Source: Deroplatys truncata (Eukaryota > Arthropoda > Insecta > Mantodea > Mantidae). Taken from it: 64,000 nucleotides of DNA. How positions within the stretch are numbered: the stretch's first letter is position 1; each line of letters starts with the position of its first letter. Shown here one piece after another: positions 1 to 10,206 of this stretch. The translations under genes and the position numbers were made by a program. The DNA lies in assembly GCA_030765065.1 (NCBI GenBank), contig CM060982.1, positions 12,707,630 to 12,771,629 of the forward strand. The letters are read 5' to 3'. The notes under the pieces were generated by a model. That model ran no database searches. It saw only the letters and a list, made by a program, of their open reading frames with translations, and had not been told where the DNA came from.

Positions 1-879
1 ATGAGCCAGGACAAATTGGAAAGAGCTTTCGTCACAAAATAGAAAATATCAAAGCCAGGAATTCAGGAACAGCATTTCTTCAGAGAGAAGTTAAAGAGTG
101 TGATACAAGGCCAATCTGGAAAAAAGTTTTGATTCATATTCTGTGAGTGACAGGCTGTCTGTGAGATGAAATTTCCTGCCATAAAATATTAAAAAAACTT
201 GTTTATTGTAATAACAGCAATTTGTAAAATGATCATTAAAAGACTGAGTAATACTTATGGCCATAAATAATATAATTTTCAATATTTTTCAATTGAATTT
301 TAAAATATTAAAACAATTTCAATATTCAATAAAAGATTAAAAATCAACACATTTATTACTTTATAAAAACCAGTCAAGCTGTGTAAGAAAATTGTGTAGT
401 TCATTATTCTAATAAAATATTTTTGGTTCTTATTTTTCCTTTCTTAGAGCTTATTTCCTACCTGTTTACTGCAAAAATGCATGCATACATTCATGATTTT
501 TTGTGCATATAAATCTGCCATCCAGTTATGACAGAACATGGTCATATATAATCTTGCTAAATTTTTGTCGAAGTATCAACAGAGTAACAATCTTGAAATT
601 ATTATTTGGATAAGTGGACACTTGCCCATGCAAGATTTTTAATGTTTTGAATGGATGAAATTAAAAAAAGGTGCTAAAATGCTCACCCCTTTTTATAATT
701 AGTAATCCTGTATAAGGTAGATGAAAGATCGAGGCACAGAGGTAGATGATGATGATCAATATCAAAGAACTCAAAACATTTGTAAGCACTCAAGGTGATA
801 ACTTTTTTCTCAAAAGAAATGGATTCTCAGTGGGGTGACCTTTTACTTCACTCTAAGAATCTAGCATGCTTTTCAGAAC
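1..879. other. AT-rich non-coding stretch
   Basis: No coding region or repeat with support was recognised here. A 63-codon minus-strand reading frame at 91-282 ends in residues LYHT that superficially resemble the next expected dolichyldiphosphatase exon, but the sequence after it does not continue the match (see rejected items). Confidence 0.5.
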
Positions 880-1160
880 GACTAAAAATTTGTGAGTTTT
901 AGTTTTCATTGCCTGGGTTAAACTTAAGTGTTGAAAGAGTTTTCCCACTGGTGAATATTCAGTGGTCAAATGAAAGAAATAGATTGTTGCTTTGTTCGTA
1001 GAAAGGAATACTACTTATTCAGTTTAACTTCAAGCATGACATGCATAAATTTCTACAGTTGTCTGAAAAACAGTCTATTCCTTCTTAAACAAATTGCATC
1101 TAATGATAAATATAAATATGTGAAAAACAAAGCAATTTTTGTTAACTGTTTCTCTTGTAT
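880..1160 (+). pseudogene. hAT-type transposase C-terminal fragment (KIAA1586-like)
   Basis: The plus strand reads PGLNLSVERVFPLVNIQW followed by SNERNRL at about 912-986. This is the C-terminal dimerisation block of hAT-like transposases (family pattern: N-x-x-VER-x-F-S-x-M-x-x-x-W-x-x-ERNRL). About 60 bases on, in another frame, CINFYSCLKNSLFLLKQIAS and NDKYKYVK match the part that follows the block in the KIAA1586-like branch. The frame change and missing upstream domain show a dead fragment. A second fragment of the same kind lies at 19010-19350 and a longer copy at 27080-28720, so one family probably seeded all three. Confidence 0.6.
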
Positions 1161-1885
1161 TTTTGTTTGAAAAACATCAATGAAATCTATGAGTATTTGT
1201 AATTTCATTAGTACTAATCAATGTGAGTTACTAAGTGATTTTATGAAGCTATCAGAAATATAAACTAAATGCTCATTTTGATATAGGTATTGTTTATTTC
1301 ATTTAGAATTTCTCCTGTATATTTATCACTTATGCAGAATAAATAGGATTCCTAAACCATATTCTCAGGGGATAAAAAAAATGATGTTAAATGTGTATGC
1401 CATGGAATTACTAATTGTCCTCCTTTTTTCATAATTTTGTACTCCAAAGTCTTTTTAACCCTTAGAGTAGCCTAATACAACTAATAAGTGGATCAAAAGT
1501 TTCCACAATGAAAAAAAACTTAACTTATGTTTACAATGTATGTAAATACAAAGTATATTTACAAAAGTTACCAAAATTTGAGACCCTGGCCAATCAACTG
1601 GAATAGTGTTTTATTTTTCAAACATCTGATTAAACAGGCAATACCAAAACAAGTATGCTTATTGATATAAACAGTTAATTATACATGGTAATGTTTAAGA
1701 ATATTCACAAAACTGTTCTGGTGGAGCTAAACTATTAATTCTTGTAATGAATTTTAATAGTTTTTAATACTGAAGATAAATCAGTCATACAACATGAGAA
1801 TATAAACAAAATGATGTACTTTTGGAAAATCTATTAATGTTGTTATTTAATCCTTTCTACTACGTTTTTTTCTTTTGCTGAATTT
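1160..1885. other. AT-rich non-coding stretch
   Basis: No gene or recognisable repeat was seen. Confidence 0.4.
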
Positions 1886-1888
1886 CAA

Positions 1889-1931
<43 letters not shown>

Positions 1932-2800
1932 CTCTACTACGTATAGTAAGTAGGGGAAGTATTGTATTTCACCCAAAAATGTGATACCAAGATTTCACTG
2001 GAAATACATGTTTTGAGGCCTCCTGAATCCAAAAAAAGTATTTTTGGAAACGTGTCCGTGTGTGTCTGTGTGTCTATCTGCGAACAGCATAACTCAGAAA
2101 CGAAGCCGGATAAACACCAAACTTGGTATTTAGATTCAGTACCTTCCAGAGATGCGACACGAAGGTTTTCAAGAAAATTTCCCCACTCCAGATAACCTTT
2201 TACATGGAACATTTTTCAAAAATTATAATTTTCTCAAAAATGGCTCTAACGATTTTGATTAAAATATCGTATGTTTAAGATACTTTCATGATAAATAAAA
2301 TGTATATCTTAAATTTTCTGGGAATGTCTCCAAAAGTATTCTTCATTGTGAACGACTTTTGCATAACTGGTAAACCATAAGAGATAGACAAAATTTTACT
2401 ACACAAAAAATGTAGATTGCATTAAAATACACAATTTATGTCATATACATTTTTTTTTTGTTGAGTGAACCATTTTCGAGATATTGCTTGTTATTCCCTT
2501 AAATTTTCCAATACTTATGCTTTTTCTCAAATGGGAATTCTTTGTTCATTTTTTTTTTGTCCTGGTAATGCAAAGAGAATGGAATACTCCAAATAGCAAC
2601 CAGCTCTTAAAATATTTGACTATCGCTTAAATCCTAGCAATTCCCCTTCCATCTACAAGAAAGTTAGCAATAAGATTAACATCTCGATATCTCGATTAAC
2701 ATGAAGCATATGGATAATAAGTGTTTGTAAAAATAGTTTGTATAAGAGTAGAGAAAGTCATGTGAGTGTAATACATCAGAATTTTTTTTACTCCACTCTT
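1886..2800 (+). repeat. R850 repeat family, copy 1 (most complete)
   Basis: This is an interspersed repeat of about 0.85 kb that recurs at least six times in the window. It begins after a T-run (1891-1926) with ACTTTCTCTACTACG. It contains a TG-rich microsatellite (about 2056-2072) and a conserved core around 2095-2185 (AACTCAGAAACG, CCAAACTTGGTATTTA). It ends with AGTAGAGAAAGT then CATGTGAGTGTAATACATCAG near 2760-2785. ACTTTCTCTACT at the start and AGTAGAGAAAGT at the end form a 12-base terminal inverted repeat, which suggests a non-autonomous DNA element. Neither strand carries a coding frame I would believe. The copy at 56345-57200 is the inverted counterpart and shows clear base-level similarity across its whole length. 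Confidence 0.75.
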
Positions 2801-2858
2801 TCAAATGTAATTCAATTTTCCTTTCCTGCATTTTCTTGTTTCCTCTTCTGATTGGTGT

Positions 2859-3600
2859 TTATTTTCCAAATAAGATTGGTATCTTCTTCTCGAAGCTCTG
2901 AATGAGGTCAGCATACTTGTATGCCACATTCTTCAAACCACAAAGGTGTTTTATAATTCTTTGAGACACAAGAGATTCTTCTACAAGATTTTCTACCAGT
3001 AAATGCTTATTGACAGAAAAGTCTGCTTGAACATATGCACCACTATGGGATTCATTCATTACAGACCAGAGATCTTCATATTTATCTTCTCCTAAAAGGC
3101 TGCAGAAAAATTTATCTTCCCCCTGTGATCCATTGCGTCAGAATGAAATTATTAAGTTGTTTGTCGGCTCCTACAGTATTTTGAGTTTCTTCAGTTAGGA
3201 AAGAAAACTATTGTTTGGCCTTTTCAGCGCTTTTATCACATATTATCTTATGGTTGTGCAGGTTTTCAAGAATGATATTAATCTTTTTATTGCAAGACTG
3301 AATTTTAGCAATATTACTTTGGGTCTAAGGCAATAAAGCCTCCTGCTACATGTGATTTAAAAGGACTTTTCTCTCTGAGTTTTTCTATCATGGTGATAAG
3401 GAAACTGTTTAAATCATTTTTAAAATAAGTTTTTCCTTTTCTGAGCAATTAACTTGTTTTAATATACATTTTGCACCATAACCAATATACATTTTTTCTA
3501 GTGAAATCAAGTTAAAACTATCTTCCAAGTCTAAATTTATCAACCTTTGAGAAGTACTTCCTTCCTGTATCTTTTCAGGCTTTACAAATCTCATCAGTGG
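2859..3600 (-). pseudogene. Decayed transposase-like or domesticated protein fragment
   Basis: Two minus-strand frames (3409-3594 and 2859-3059) and the sequence between them read as one decayed protein. Recognisable stretches are SPFKSHVAGGFIALDP, ILTQWITG, EDKYEDLWSVMNES and FSVNKHLLVENLVEESLVS. The last resembles the C-terminal S-V-N-K-x-x-L-x-E-N-x-x-E-x-S-L-V-x-x-R motif I recall from multicopy uncharacterised arthropod proteins, which is laid out like an hAT C-terminus. Stops and frame changes interrupt it, so it is not a working gene. I cannot name the family with certainty. Confidence 0.45.
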
Positions 3601-3867
3601 TTTTTCATAAGTTCAAGTGATGTAAACAGATAACTCCAGGCTTTAGACTGGCATTTTTGGTGATGCATTTTATGTTAGCTTACAATAGCCACAGTTTGGG
3701 GACTGGAGAAAGCGTGCATTTCATTTAAATTACTTGCAGATTTTCTACCAGGCTGCATCCTTACCCTTTAATATAAGTCCAAATGATAACACCTCTAAAC
3801 TTAGTAATGAGTTCTATAAATAATGCATTTTGAATGATGAACCATTAGTTCCTCTACATCTGAACTT

Positions 3868-4640
3868 TACTTTCTCTACCATGTACATAGTAGGTGAAGA
3901 TATTGCATTCCAACCAAAAATTCAATACCAAGGTTTCATCGGAAATGCATGTTTTGAGGCCCCTAAATGTAAACAAAGCATTTTTAGAAAAAGTGTGTGC
4001 GTGTGGGTGTCAAACTACCCTTTACATGGAGCATTTTTTTGAAATTTTATATTTTCTAAAAAACGGCTGAAACCATTTTGATTAAAATACTGTATATTAA
4101 AGATATTTGCACGACAAATAAAATGTATATCTTGAACTTTATGAGAATAGTCTGTGAAATCCTTTTCATTTGGAAGGAATTTTGCATAATCTACTATAAC
4201 TGGTAAATGTTAAGTGATAGATGAAAGCACACTACACGAAATATGTAGAGCTCTTTAAAGCACAAATTTATTTCAAGTAACTTTTTTTGTGAAAATAGCC
4301 ATTTCTGAGATATCCATTACTAGTGGTTTGAATGGTTCAATACTTAGCCACTCTTTAAAGTGCTGTGTATTTTCAATTGTTTCTTGCGATGTCATGGAAA
4401 GAATATGGAATTTTAAGGCCGACATATAGCATCCAATTCTAAAACATTTGTCTATTGCTATTCCCTTTGTATCTACAATGAAATATGAAATGCAGCTATT
4501 TTCAGAAAGGTTTATCTTGATTAAAATGAGGTAGACAGAAAAATAAACTTTCGTAAGAATAACTTATATACTCACTAATAAGCAATAGAGGATGCAGAAA
4601 GTCATGTGAATGTAACACAAAATTTTTCAGTTAATATCGC
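3868..4640 (+). repeat. R850 repeat family, copy 2
   Basis: It starts TACTTTCTCTACCATG and follows copy 1 through TACCAAGGTTTCATC, GCATGTTTTGAGGCC, ACAAATAAAATGTATATCTT and the end GAAAGTCATGTGAATGTAAC. The central TG-rich core is deleted relative to copy 1. It has the same orientation as copy 1, 1.1 kb away, and is more diverged. Confidence 0.7.
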
Positions 4641-5439
4641 GATTCTAACCTCAAACAATTAGGGAAAATCACATGGCATGAATGTAACTATTGTCTGATA
4701 CTGACACAGATCTATTTGGACAATATGGAACGGGGCAACTGTAGAAATGGCCATAGTTAATATCCTGATGGCAATTCCCAGATCTTCTCCAATTGAAGTG
4801 CAGTAGTGGCCAAAATAAATGAGATATTCCAGCATGGGCAATAATAAAGTACTTTGAGTGACTTCATGCAGCTTTCAACTGTCATAAGTCCAGCCCTTTA
4901 ATACGGTGTGGTCAACGTTTAACCATGTTTCAAGCAATACTACCTCCCTTAAGTTTTTGTTTTGTATTTGTGTTAAAAATAATGCTCTTAGGGCTACAAT
5001 ATCAGATCTTTCGAGTATTTTTTGTTCTCTTATTTATTGTCTTGAACTCAAATTCGAGATTATGGAGGACCTTATTCAAAGAGGCTTCCCTGAAATAGCT
5101 CTGCTTCTTTAAGCAAAGAAATAAGCTTGTGCATGGTAGGATGCTCATTTTGGGTGTAGAGCTATATATATGCGTTCCTATTGCATTTAATTCAAAGTTG
5201 TCTAATTAAGTTTCTCTGGCATAAAAACAGTAGTTGCTATCAAAGTAGGCTAACAGCAAAAAACCTAACTGAGCGCACAAGCAGTGACTTTCAGGATATC
5301 ATTAGGGAGATAACTGACCCGAGAGGTTCATGAGTCGCCAAAGCAAGCAAATAAACTAAAGTTATTGGCTTGAAACAAGCATTATGTTTATCTATTTAAA
5401 GGTGAGTCGGAATTGTTACACTAACATCACTTAAGTTTA
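4641..5439. other. Non-coding stretch upstream of the Penelope-like 3' end
   Basis: No coding region was recognised. The stretch next to the Penelope-like element could include more of its 3' terminal region, but I cannot place a boundary. Confidence 0.35.
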
Positions 5440-5488
5440 CTCACTTAACATGTTTCGGGAAATGGTTGTTCCCATCCTCAGAAGTTAA
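5440..5488 (-). ncRNA. Hammerhead-ribozyme-like fold at the Penelope-like element 3' end
   Basis: On the minus strand, just past the stop of the nuclease frame, the order is: ACUU, the core CUGAGGA, a stem-loop GGGAA-CAACCAU-UUCCC, GAAAC, AUGUU, AAGU. ACUU pairs with AAGU (stem I). GGGAA pairs with UUCCC (stem II). AC pairs with GU around a two-base loop (a 2-bp stem III). This is the type I hammerhead layout with the tiny stem III reported for Penelope-like elements. One oddity is a U between the core and stem II that has no partner. Whether it cleaves cannot be judged from sequence. Confidence 0.6.
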
Positions 5489-6063
5489 TTCGACTGGCCC
5501 GTGTTGTTGGTGTTTCCGTTTTTTGGACTGGATCCTGTGGTGGCATCTTGTGGTGGAGAAATGTACTTCCAGAGAGGATTTGGTGGTGACAAATCAAAAT
5601 TCATTAGATGTGTGTTGTGTTTTAGAATGGTGATCTTCTCCCATGCATCTAATTCGGCTGCAAATTTGGCTGGTTTGACTAATGTAATATTGGGTTTGAT
5701 GTTGTGATTAGTGATCCAAAAATGGTGTGAAACTGCAGATTTGTCCATTTGTTTGTATTTAATACATCTCATGTACTCCTTTAGCCTAGTTTCTAAGTTT
5801 CTTTTTGTCTTACCTATGTATACTTTATTGCAATCTGAACAATTGATTGTATAGATTCCAGCTTTTTTGTCTTGTGGAATGGGGTCTTTTAACTTGTTAC
5901 AAAGTAGTTTCTCTATGTTAAATTTGTTCTGTGGAGCTAGGCTGATGTTATGTTTCATGAAAATCTTCTTAAATTTGTGAAATGTTCCTGGGTAGTATGT
6001 GAATTTCTTGAACTTTAGCTCTTTATCTTGCTGGCTGAGATTTGTTGTGTTTCTGATGTGCAT
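5485..6063 (-). CDS. GIY-YIG endonuclease domain of the Penelope-like element
   Basis: This 192-codon frame carries KAGIYTINCSDCNKVYIGKT at about residues 67-86. GIY is at 69-71, YIG at 82-84, and a candidate catalytic arginine (R93) sits in the following helix. The paired cysteines between GIY and YIG (CSDC) are typical of Penelope-like nucleases. The domain nicks DNA to prime insertion. The first methionine is not a true start: the frame is the tail of the RT-nuclease polyprotein whose RT part is in the frame at 6207-7335. Its C-terminus is rich in S, N and T and ends 4-5 bases before the hammerhead-like fold. Confidence 0.85.
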   Translation of the reverse strand: MHIRNTTNLSQQDKELKFKKFTYYPGTFHKFKKIFMKHNISLAPQNKFNIEKLLCNKLKDPIPQDKKAGIYTINCSDCNKVYIGKTKRNLETRLKEYMRCIKYKQMDKSAVSHHFWITNHNIKPNITLVKPAKFAAELDAWEKITILKHNTHLMNFDLSPPNPLWKYISPPQDATTGSSPKNGNTNNTGQSN

Positions 6064-6206
6064 CTGTCGTTTGAATTTTGCAATTTTTTTGTTAATAGTT
6101 GCTTTGTTGTACCCATTATGTATTGCTGTGTCTACTATATGCTGGTATTCTAACTGGTATTCTTTTTTATTTAAGGGGGTATATACCAGTCTATGTGTTA
6201 GGCTGT

Positions 6207-7335
6207 TTAGTACTGCATGTTTGTGTGTGTTGGATTGAAACTCTTATTTTTTATGTAATTAGTAGAGTGTGTTGGCTTCCTGTATATGCCAAAGGTTAGG
6301 TTCTTTTGTTCTCTGATGATTTTTAGGTCTAAAAATGGTAGCATGCCTTTTTTTTCTATTTCTATGGTGAATTTTATTGATTGGTTCTGTAGGTTTAGTA
6401 AGGCTAAGGAGTCTTGTATGAACCTATTAGGGACAACAGCGAAGATGTCGTCAACATATCTGTGCCAAACTTTAAACATGTATGGAAAGGAAGTTATGTG
6501 TGTTTCTAAGTAGCTCATAAATAAATCTGCCAAGAAGGGTGAAAGTGGGTTGCCCATGGTTAGACCAGTTGGTTGTTGATAGAACTTCTTATTGAAACTA
6601 AAACAATTTTGTGCAATGCATAAATTGGTAAGTTGTATGAAGTCTTCTATTTCTTCTTCAAGTAGGTTAGTCTGCTGTAGCCATTTCTTTAATTGACGCA
6701 GGAGTTGATCTGTAGGGACACTTGGAAATAGTGCAGTGACATCAAAGGAAACTAATCTGTCTTCTGGTTCGAGTTCCAGGGATTTTATCTTCTGTATTAA
6801 ATCTTCTGAATTCATTATGTTTTTGCTATTGAATTTTGGTAGTGAAGAGAATCTCTGTACTAACCATTTTGCCAGTTTGTAGGTAGGAGAATCAATATTG
6901 CTGACGATTGGTCTCATCTTATTACCCGGTTTGTGTATTTTAGGTAGAGCATACATTCTTGGTAAAGTGGGGTGGTCTGGTTTTAATCTAGATTTATCAG
7001 TGTCTGTTATAGTTTTGCTTTCCTGGATGGTTTGATTGAAGGCTTTTAAATGTAATTTTAATGAGTCTTCTTGAATTTGTGTGTAATTTTCTTGTTGCAG
7101 CATATTTTCTACTCTGGCAATATAATCATCTTTTTGCAGTACAACTAGTTTATTTCCCTTGTCAGCTTTTGTGTATACTACTGGTTTTGATTTTAATGTT
7201 TTGATCACATGTTTGGTTGGGAAATTGTTATGTTTATCTGATTGTATTTCTTGGAGAACCATTTCACATTCTTTTTTTATAGTGGTTTTACTATTTTCAT
7301 TTAGGTTGTAAGTAGTAATCTCAATGTCTGCGACT
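6207..7335 (-). CDS. Penelope-type reverse transcriptase domain
   Basis: The frame is open up to 7379, but roughly the first 15 codons belong to the flanking LTR element. Within it, ADKGN (residues 72-76), LPRMYALPKIHKPG (139-152), the first catalytic aspartate in SFDVTALFPSVP (211-222), QPTGLTMGNPLSP (269-281) and YVDD (308-311) occur in the expected order. It is followed by the thumb region FLDLKI. Every catalytic RT residue I can check is present, so this copy is not very old. The frame ends before the nuclease frame begins, which means the copy as it stands cannot make the whole polyprotein. Confidence 0.88.
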
Positions 7336-7735
7336 GCTGCGATATCTTTTGTTTCGCGCGGCCTACAGCCATTATGCAATACGCGTTCTTTACGGGTAGT
7401 GTCTGTAAGTTCTTTTTCTTTTCACTGAGGTGGTTGAAGAGTGCTTTACTGCACGGAGAGATCATGGCTCCACTGTCTATTGTTATCAAGTACGTCTCAT
7501 TTTCGATTACTGCCGCTACTCTCGGAGATTCCGTTATTTCCTGGGTTTGACTTATCTCCGTGTATCCGAATTCCTTGTCATGACAGTTTCGGCTGATATT
7601 GTGGCCTACACTATTTGCTTCTGTATTTTTGTTTTCGTTCCCTGTGTAATGCGAGAACCTGCACGCATTCTCTGAGGTTGAGCCTGGGAACGCTACGACT
7701 CTTCCTGTCTCTAGTTTTCCGACCGTCGTGGCCAC
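7336..7735 (-). pseudogene. LTR element A protease region
   Basis: The minus strand reads YLITIDSGAMISPCS, the D-S/T-G active-site loop of a retroelement aspartic protease, then NAYCIMAVGRAKQKISQQ before the sequence switches to the Penelope-like copy. It overlaps the end of the gag-like frame by about 25 bases, as expected for gag-pro expression by frameshift. It is part of a fossil element. Confidence 0.65.
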
Positions 7736-8880
7736 GACCCTTGACTGGAGCCTATCCCTTGGCCTATGCTTTGTCCTGCCATTGCCCCGCTTAGGTGACT
7801 TATCGCGTCATCCATTTCGCGGCCGACATTTTGCGGCTGTCGTGTCTGTGATGGGTATCTGCTCGGCGTCAAGACGTGACTGTATGTAGGCCTGCTTAAG
7901 AGCTCGTGGTTTTCATCTCTACGGGGTGGGGTCGCTGGCCGGCTTGGAGGTGTTCTTGGCCTGTTCGGAGGTGTCCTTGGCCTGCCCGGAGTGTTTCCAG
8001 GTCGGTTCGGGGGAGTTTCTGGGCGATTCGGAGGCGTTCTTGGCCTATCCGCTGTTCCACCATGAAGGTTATTTCCCCTGTGTTGCCTACTATTCGCTGG
8101 GTACCTGGAGAATCTCATGTACTGAACGGGATACTCATGTTGCCTCGGTGGCCTACCCGTGCCCGTTTGGTCCCAGGGCCTATAGTTTCTCTCCCGATTT
8201 TTTGTAAATGGCACTTGATAACGCTGTCGGACTGTGGAATAGTTGTTCAACGCACCTTGTGCCCTCGTCCCATCATTACGATGCGAATGAATCCGATCAA
8301 TGTGTCTACCTTCAGTCCTGATTCTGGGCCTATCTTCTTCCCGCGTTCCGTACCCCTGCAGAGCAGTAAGTAGTTCTAGGGCTTCGCTCAGCGTCCTCGG
8401 ACGTGCTACCACGAGGTGATGACGTATAACGTCTGGGAAGTGTCGTGTCAGGAGGGATACAAATTCACCTTCGGGCATCGGTGGATCCAGGAGTTGACTT
8501 AATTGGCCGAGTCGCAAGAAGTAGTCGACCATCGACTCATGCTTCTCTTCCCTGTATCGGCCATTATTTATTTCTGCGCGCACCCTGTATTGTGCAACGC
8601 CACTCCAATATTTTTCTAAAAATGCAGACCTAAAATGTTCATATTGTGCATGCTCGCCCACCGTCAATCGAAACCAACTCAGGGACGGGCCTATCAAGCT
8701 CCTTTTTATAATTACCATTTTGAAACGGTCGGGAATTCCCCTAAGCACGAAATAAGATTCGAGGTCGTTAATGAATTGCTTCGCATTATCGAATTCACTG
8801 TTGAACTTGGGGATTGGCAGTTCATTCAAAAATTGTAAAGGTATATTGCATTGTTGCAGGGGCCCTGCGGTGCTTGACAT
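7711..8880 (-). CDS. LTR element A gag-like protein
   Basis: This is a 389-codon frame. Residues about 15-170 match the Ty3-type capsid fold (retrotransposon gag domain). Stretches such as PIPKFNSEFDNAKQFINDLE, MVIIKRSLIGPSLSWF and EHFRSAFLEKYWS give the pattern of a helical capsid with a conserved tryptophan. The C-terminal third is a proline/arginine-rich tail (PNRPETPPNRPG type repeats, about residues 275-325) suited to nucleic-acid binding in place of zinc knuckles. No CCHC knuckle is visible. The coiled-coil ORF lies about 130 bases upstream. It belongs to a fossil element, although this frame itself is long and open. Confidence 0.75.
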   Translation of the reverse strand: MSSTAGPLQQCNIPLQFLNELPIPKFNSEFDNAKQFINDLESYFVLRGIPDRFKMVIIKRSLIGPSLSWFRLTVGEHAQYEHFRSAFLEKYWSGVAQYRVRAEINNGRYREEKHESMVDYFLRLGQLSQLLDPPMPEGEFVSLLTRHFPDVIRHHLVVARPRTLSEALELLTALQGYGTREEDRPRIRTEGRHIDRIHSHRNDGTRAQGALNNYSTVRQRYQVPFTKNRERNYRPWDQTGTGRPPRQHEYPVQYMRFSRYPANSRQHRGNNLHGGTADRPRTPPNRPETPPNRPGNTPGRPRTPPNRPRTPPSRPATPPRRDENHELLSRPTYSHVLTPSRYPSQTRQPQNVGREMDDAISHLSGAMAGQSIGQGIGSSQGSWPRRSEN

Positions 8881-9011
8881 TTCACTTGCCGTGTGCGGTG
8901 AGCCGAAAGAATGCAGGCAGGTTTGTTCGACCTCGGTTCGCTACTCGGGTTGTTACACTGGAACGACGAAAGCGCGGAAACCTGAGAGGTAATTCGCGCC
9001 TCCGTGGCTCC

Positions 9012-9815
9012 CTAGGGTAGCGGTTCGATTTCCTCTAGCGCGTCCCTGCGAGCATTGACGGTCCGTGTCAGTTCCTCCCTTAATTTGTTAATTTCATCAT
9101 TTACCCCTGCTTCAAGTGCCTGCTGCTTATTCTGTAATGCTACACAGACTGTCATTGCTTCTTCCCTTGCCTTATCACTAATTGTACATATTAAGTTTTC
9201 ATTACTTACAATTTGTTGTGCCCTGATGGCGTCTATTTCCACGCCAAGTTCCTTCCTTACTACCTCTACACTATTCTGTGTTGCTTTTAGTTCGTTTCTT
9301 ATATATTCTACATCCTCGTAGATTACATTTTGACTTGCTCTAATTTCTAACAAGACACCCTGTATTTTATTTTCTAAGCCCTGACTGATTTCCTTATGTT
9401 GGATGCATAATTGTGAGGATATCTGCTGCTGCAATGTTTGTTCCTGGGTGGACAATTGTTGTTTTAGTGTTTGCTCCTGTACTGTTAATCGTTGAGTTAG
9501 TGTTTGCTCTTGTTCTGTTAATCGTTGAGTCAGTGTTTGCCCAAGTGTTTGCTCTTGTTCTGTTAATCGTTGAGTCAGTGTTTGCCCAAGTGTTTGCTCT
9601 TGTTCTGTTATTTTAGTGTTTAGGAGGCTCAATTGAGCCAACATTTGTTGCAGCATTTCACTCGTGTTAAGTGATCCGGTAACTTGGTTTTCTAATGTTT
9701 CGCTATCTCCATTTTCTACACCTACCCGCATGCTATTGTTAGTGAAATTTTCTCCTTGTTCATTGCTATTATCTTCTATGTCGTTACCGGTTAATTTCTT
9801 GCTTCTTAACAGCAT
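9012..9815 (-). CDS. LTR element A leader ORF, coiled-coil with tandem heptad repeats
   Basis: This 267-codon frame is almost entirely predicted coiled coil by eye, rich in E, Q, L and K. Residues about 70-135 are tandem repeats of TEQEQTLGQTLTQRL, encoded by near-identical units of about 45-54 bases at plus-strand 9440-9610. It sits upstream of the gag-like frame and downstream of the candidate LTR, so it is probably the N-terminal oligomerisation part of gag or a separate small ORF. A comparable coiled-coil stretch occurs in element D (37480-38070). Its function is inferred from composition only. Confidence 0.6.
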   Translation of the reverse strand: MLLRSKKLTGNDIEDNSNEQGENFTNNSMRVGVENGDSETLENQVTGSLNTSEMLQQMLAQLSLLNTKITEQEQTLGQTLTQRLTEQEQTLGQTLTQRLTEQEQTLTQRLTVQEQTLKQQLSTQEQTLQQQISSQLCIQHKEISQGLENKIQGVLLEIRASQNVIYEDVEYIRNELKATQNSVEVVRKELGVEIDAIRAQQIVSNENLICTISDKAREEAMTVCVALQNKQQALEAGVNDEINKLREELTRTVNARRDALEEIEPLP

Positions 9816-10184
9816 TTACGAACATGCATAAACCAGCTTACTTATATCTATTGCATATACACTCCCTTCCAAAATGTATTGACTTATGTATCATACAGTT
9901 AACACTTACTCGGTGCTGAGTTGCGCTGCTGCGAAGTGTTGTATTAGTTCACATATCACTTCACTACACTTACACATTTTTTTGAACAGTGATGATCTGC
10001 GCTGAATGCCTGCTTCCTTGTTGTAATGGAGCGGCGTCGATGTCGCTTGTTGCCACGCGTCTATCGGTACACTCTGCTGCTGCCGGCGACTCTGGTGGTT
10101 GCTGATGTCGTCATCGGCGTCGTCTTTCTGTACTTCCTTCCGTTGTCGGTTCTCCGGGTGTGTTGTCCGCTGGCAGTATTTCGA

Positions 10185-10206
10185 GCCCCAACGTAGTGGG
10201 CACCAT
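10185..10206 (-). promoter_or_regulatory. Candidate tRNA primer-binding site of LTR element A
   Basis: On the minus strand, GCGTCA (a plausible LTR end in CA) is followed after two bases by TGGTGCCCACTACGTTGGGG. It starts with TGG, the complement of a tRNA CCA end, and resembles the TGGCGCCCAACGTGGGGC type used by insect Ty3 elements. Confidence 0.5.

Larger units (their letters stand above)
5440..7335 (-). mobile_element. Penelope-like retroelement (RT plus GIY-YIG nuclease), 5' truncated
   Basis: This is a minus-strand retroelement in two frames. The upstream frame (7335 down to 6207) is the Penelope-type reverse transcriptase, with ADKGN, SFDVTALFPSVP, GLTMGNPLSP and the catalytic YVDD box near 6450. 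The downstream frame (6063-5485) is the C-terminal GIY-YIG endonuclease domain typical of the order. The frames are separated by about 140 bases with interruptions, and the N-terminal part of the polyprotein is missing. The 5' end abuts the protease region of an LTR element near 7335, so this copy probably landed there already truncated. The hammerhead-like fold closes the 3' end. A decayed relative lies at 62125-62600. Confidence 0.9.

Noticed and set aside
91-150. Acceptor-like TTTTTTCCAG followed by LALYHTL on the minus strand, in the phase expected for the next DOLPP1 exon
   Set aside because: The expected protein continues with W-S-Q-V-x-x-G and a membrane helix; here a stop follows and nothing after it matches. 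Four shared residues are too few.
7906-8373. Plus-strand frames of 155 and 93 codons with W/R/S-rich repeats
   Set aside because: Antisense shadows of the proline/arginine-rich tail of the gag-like frame on the minus strand.
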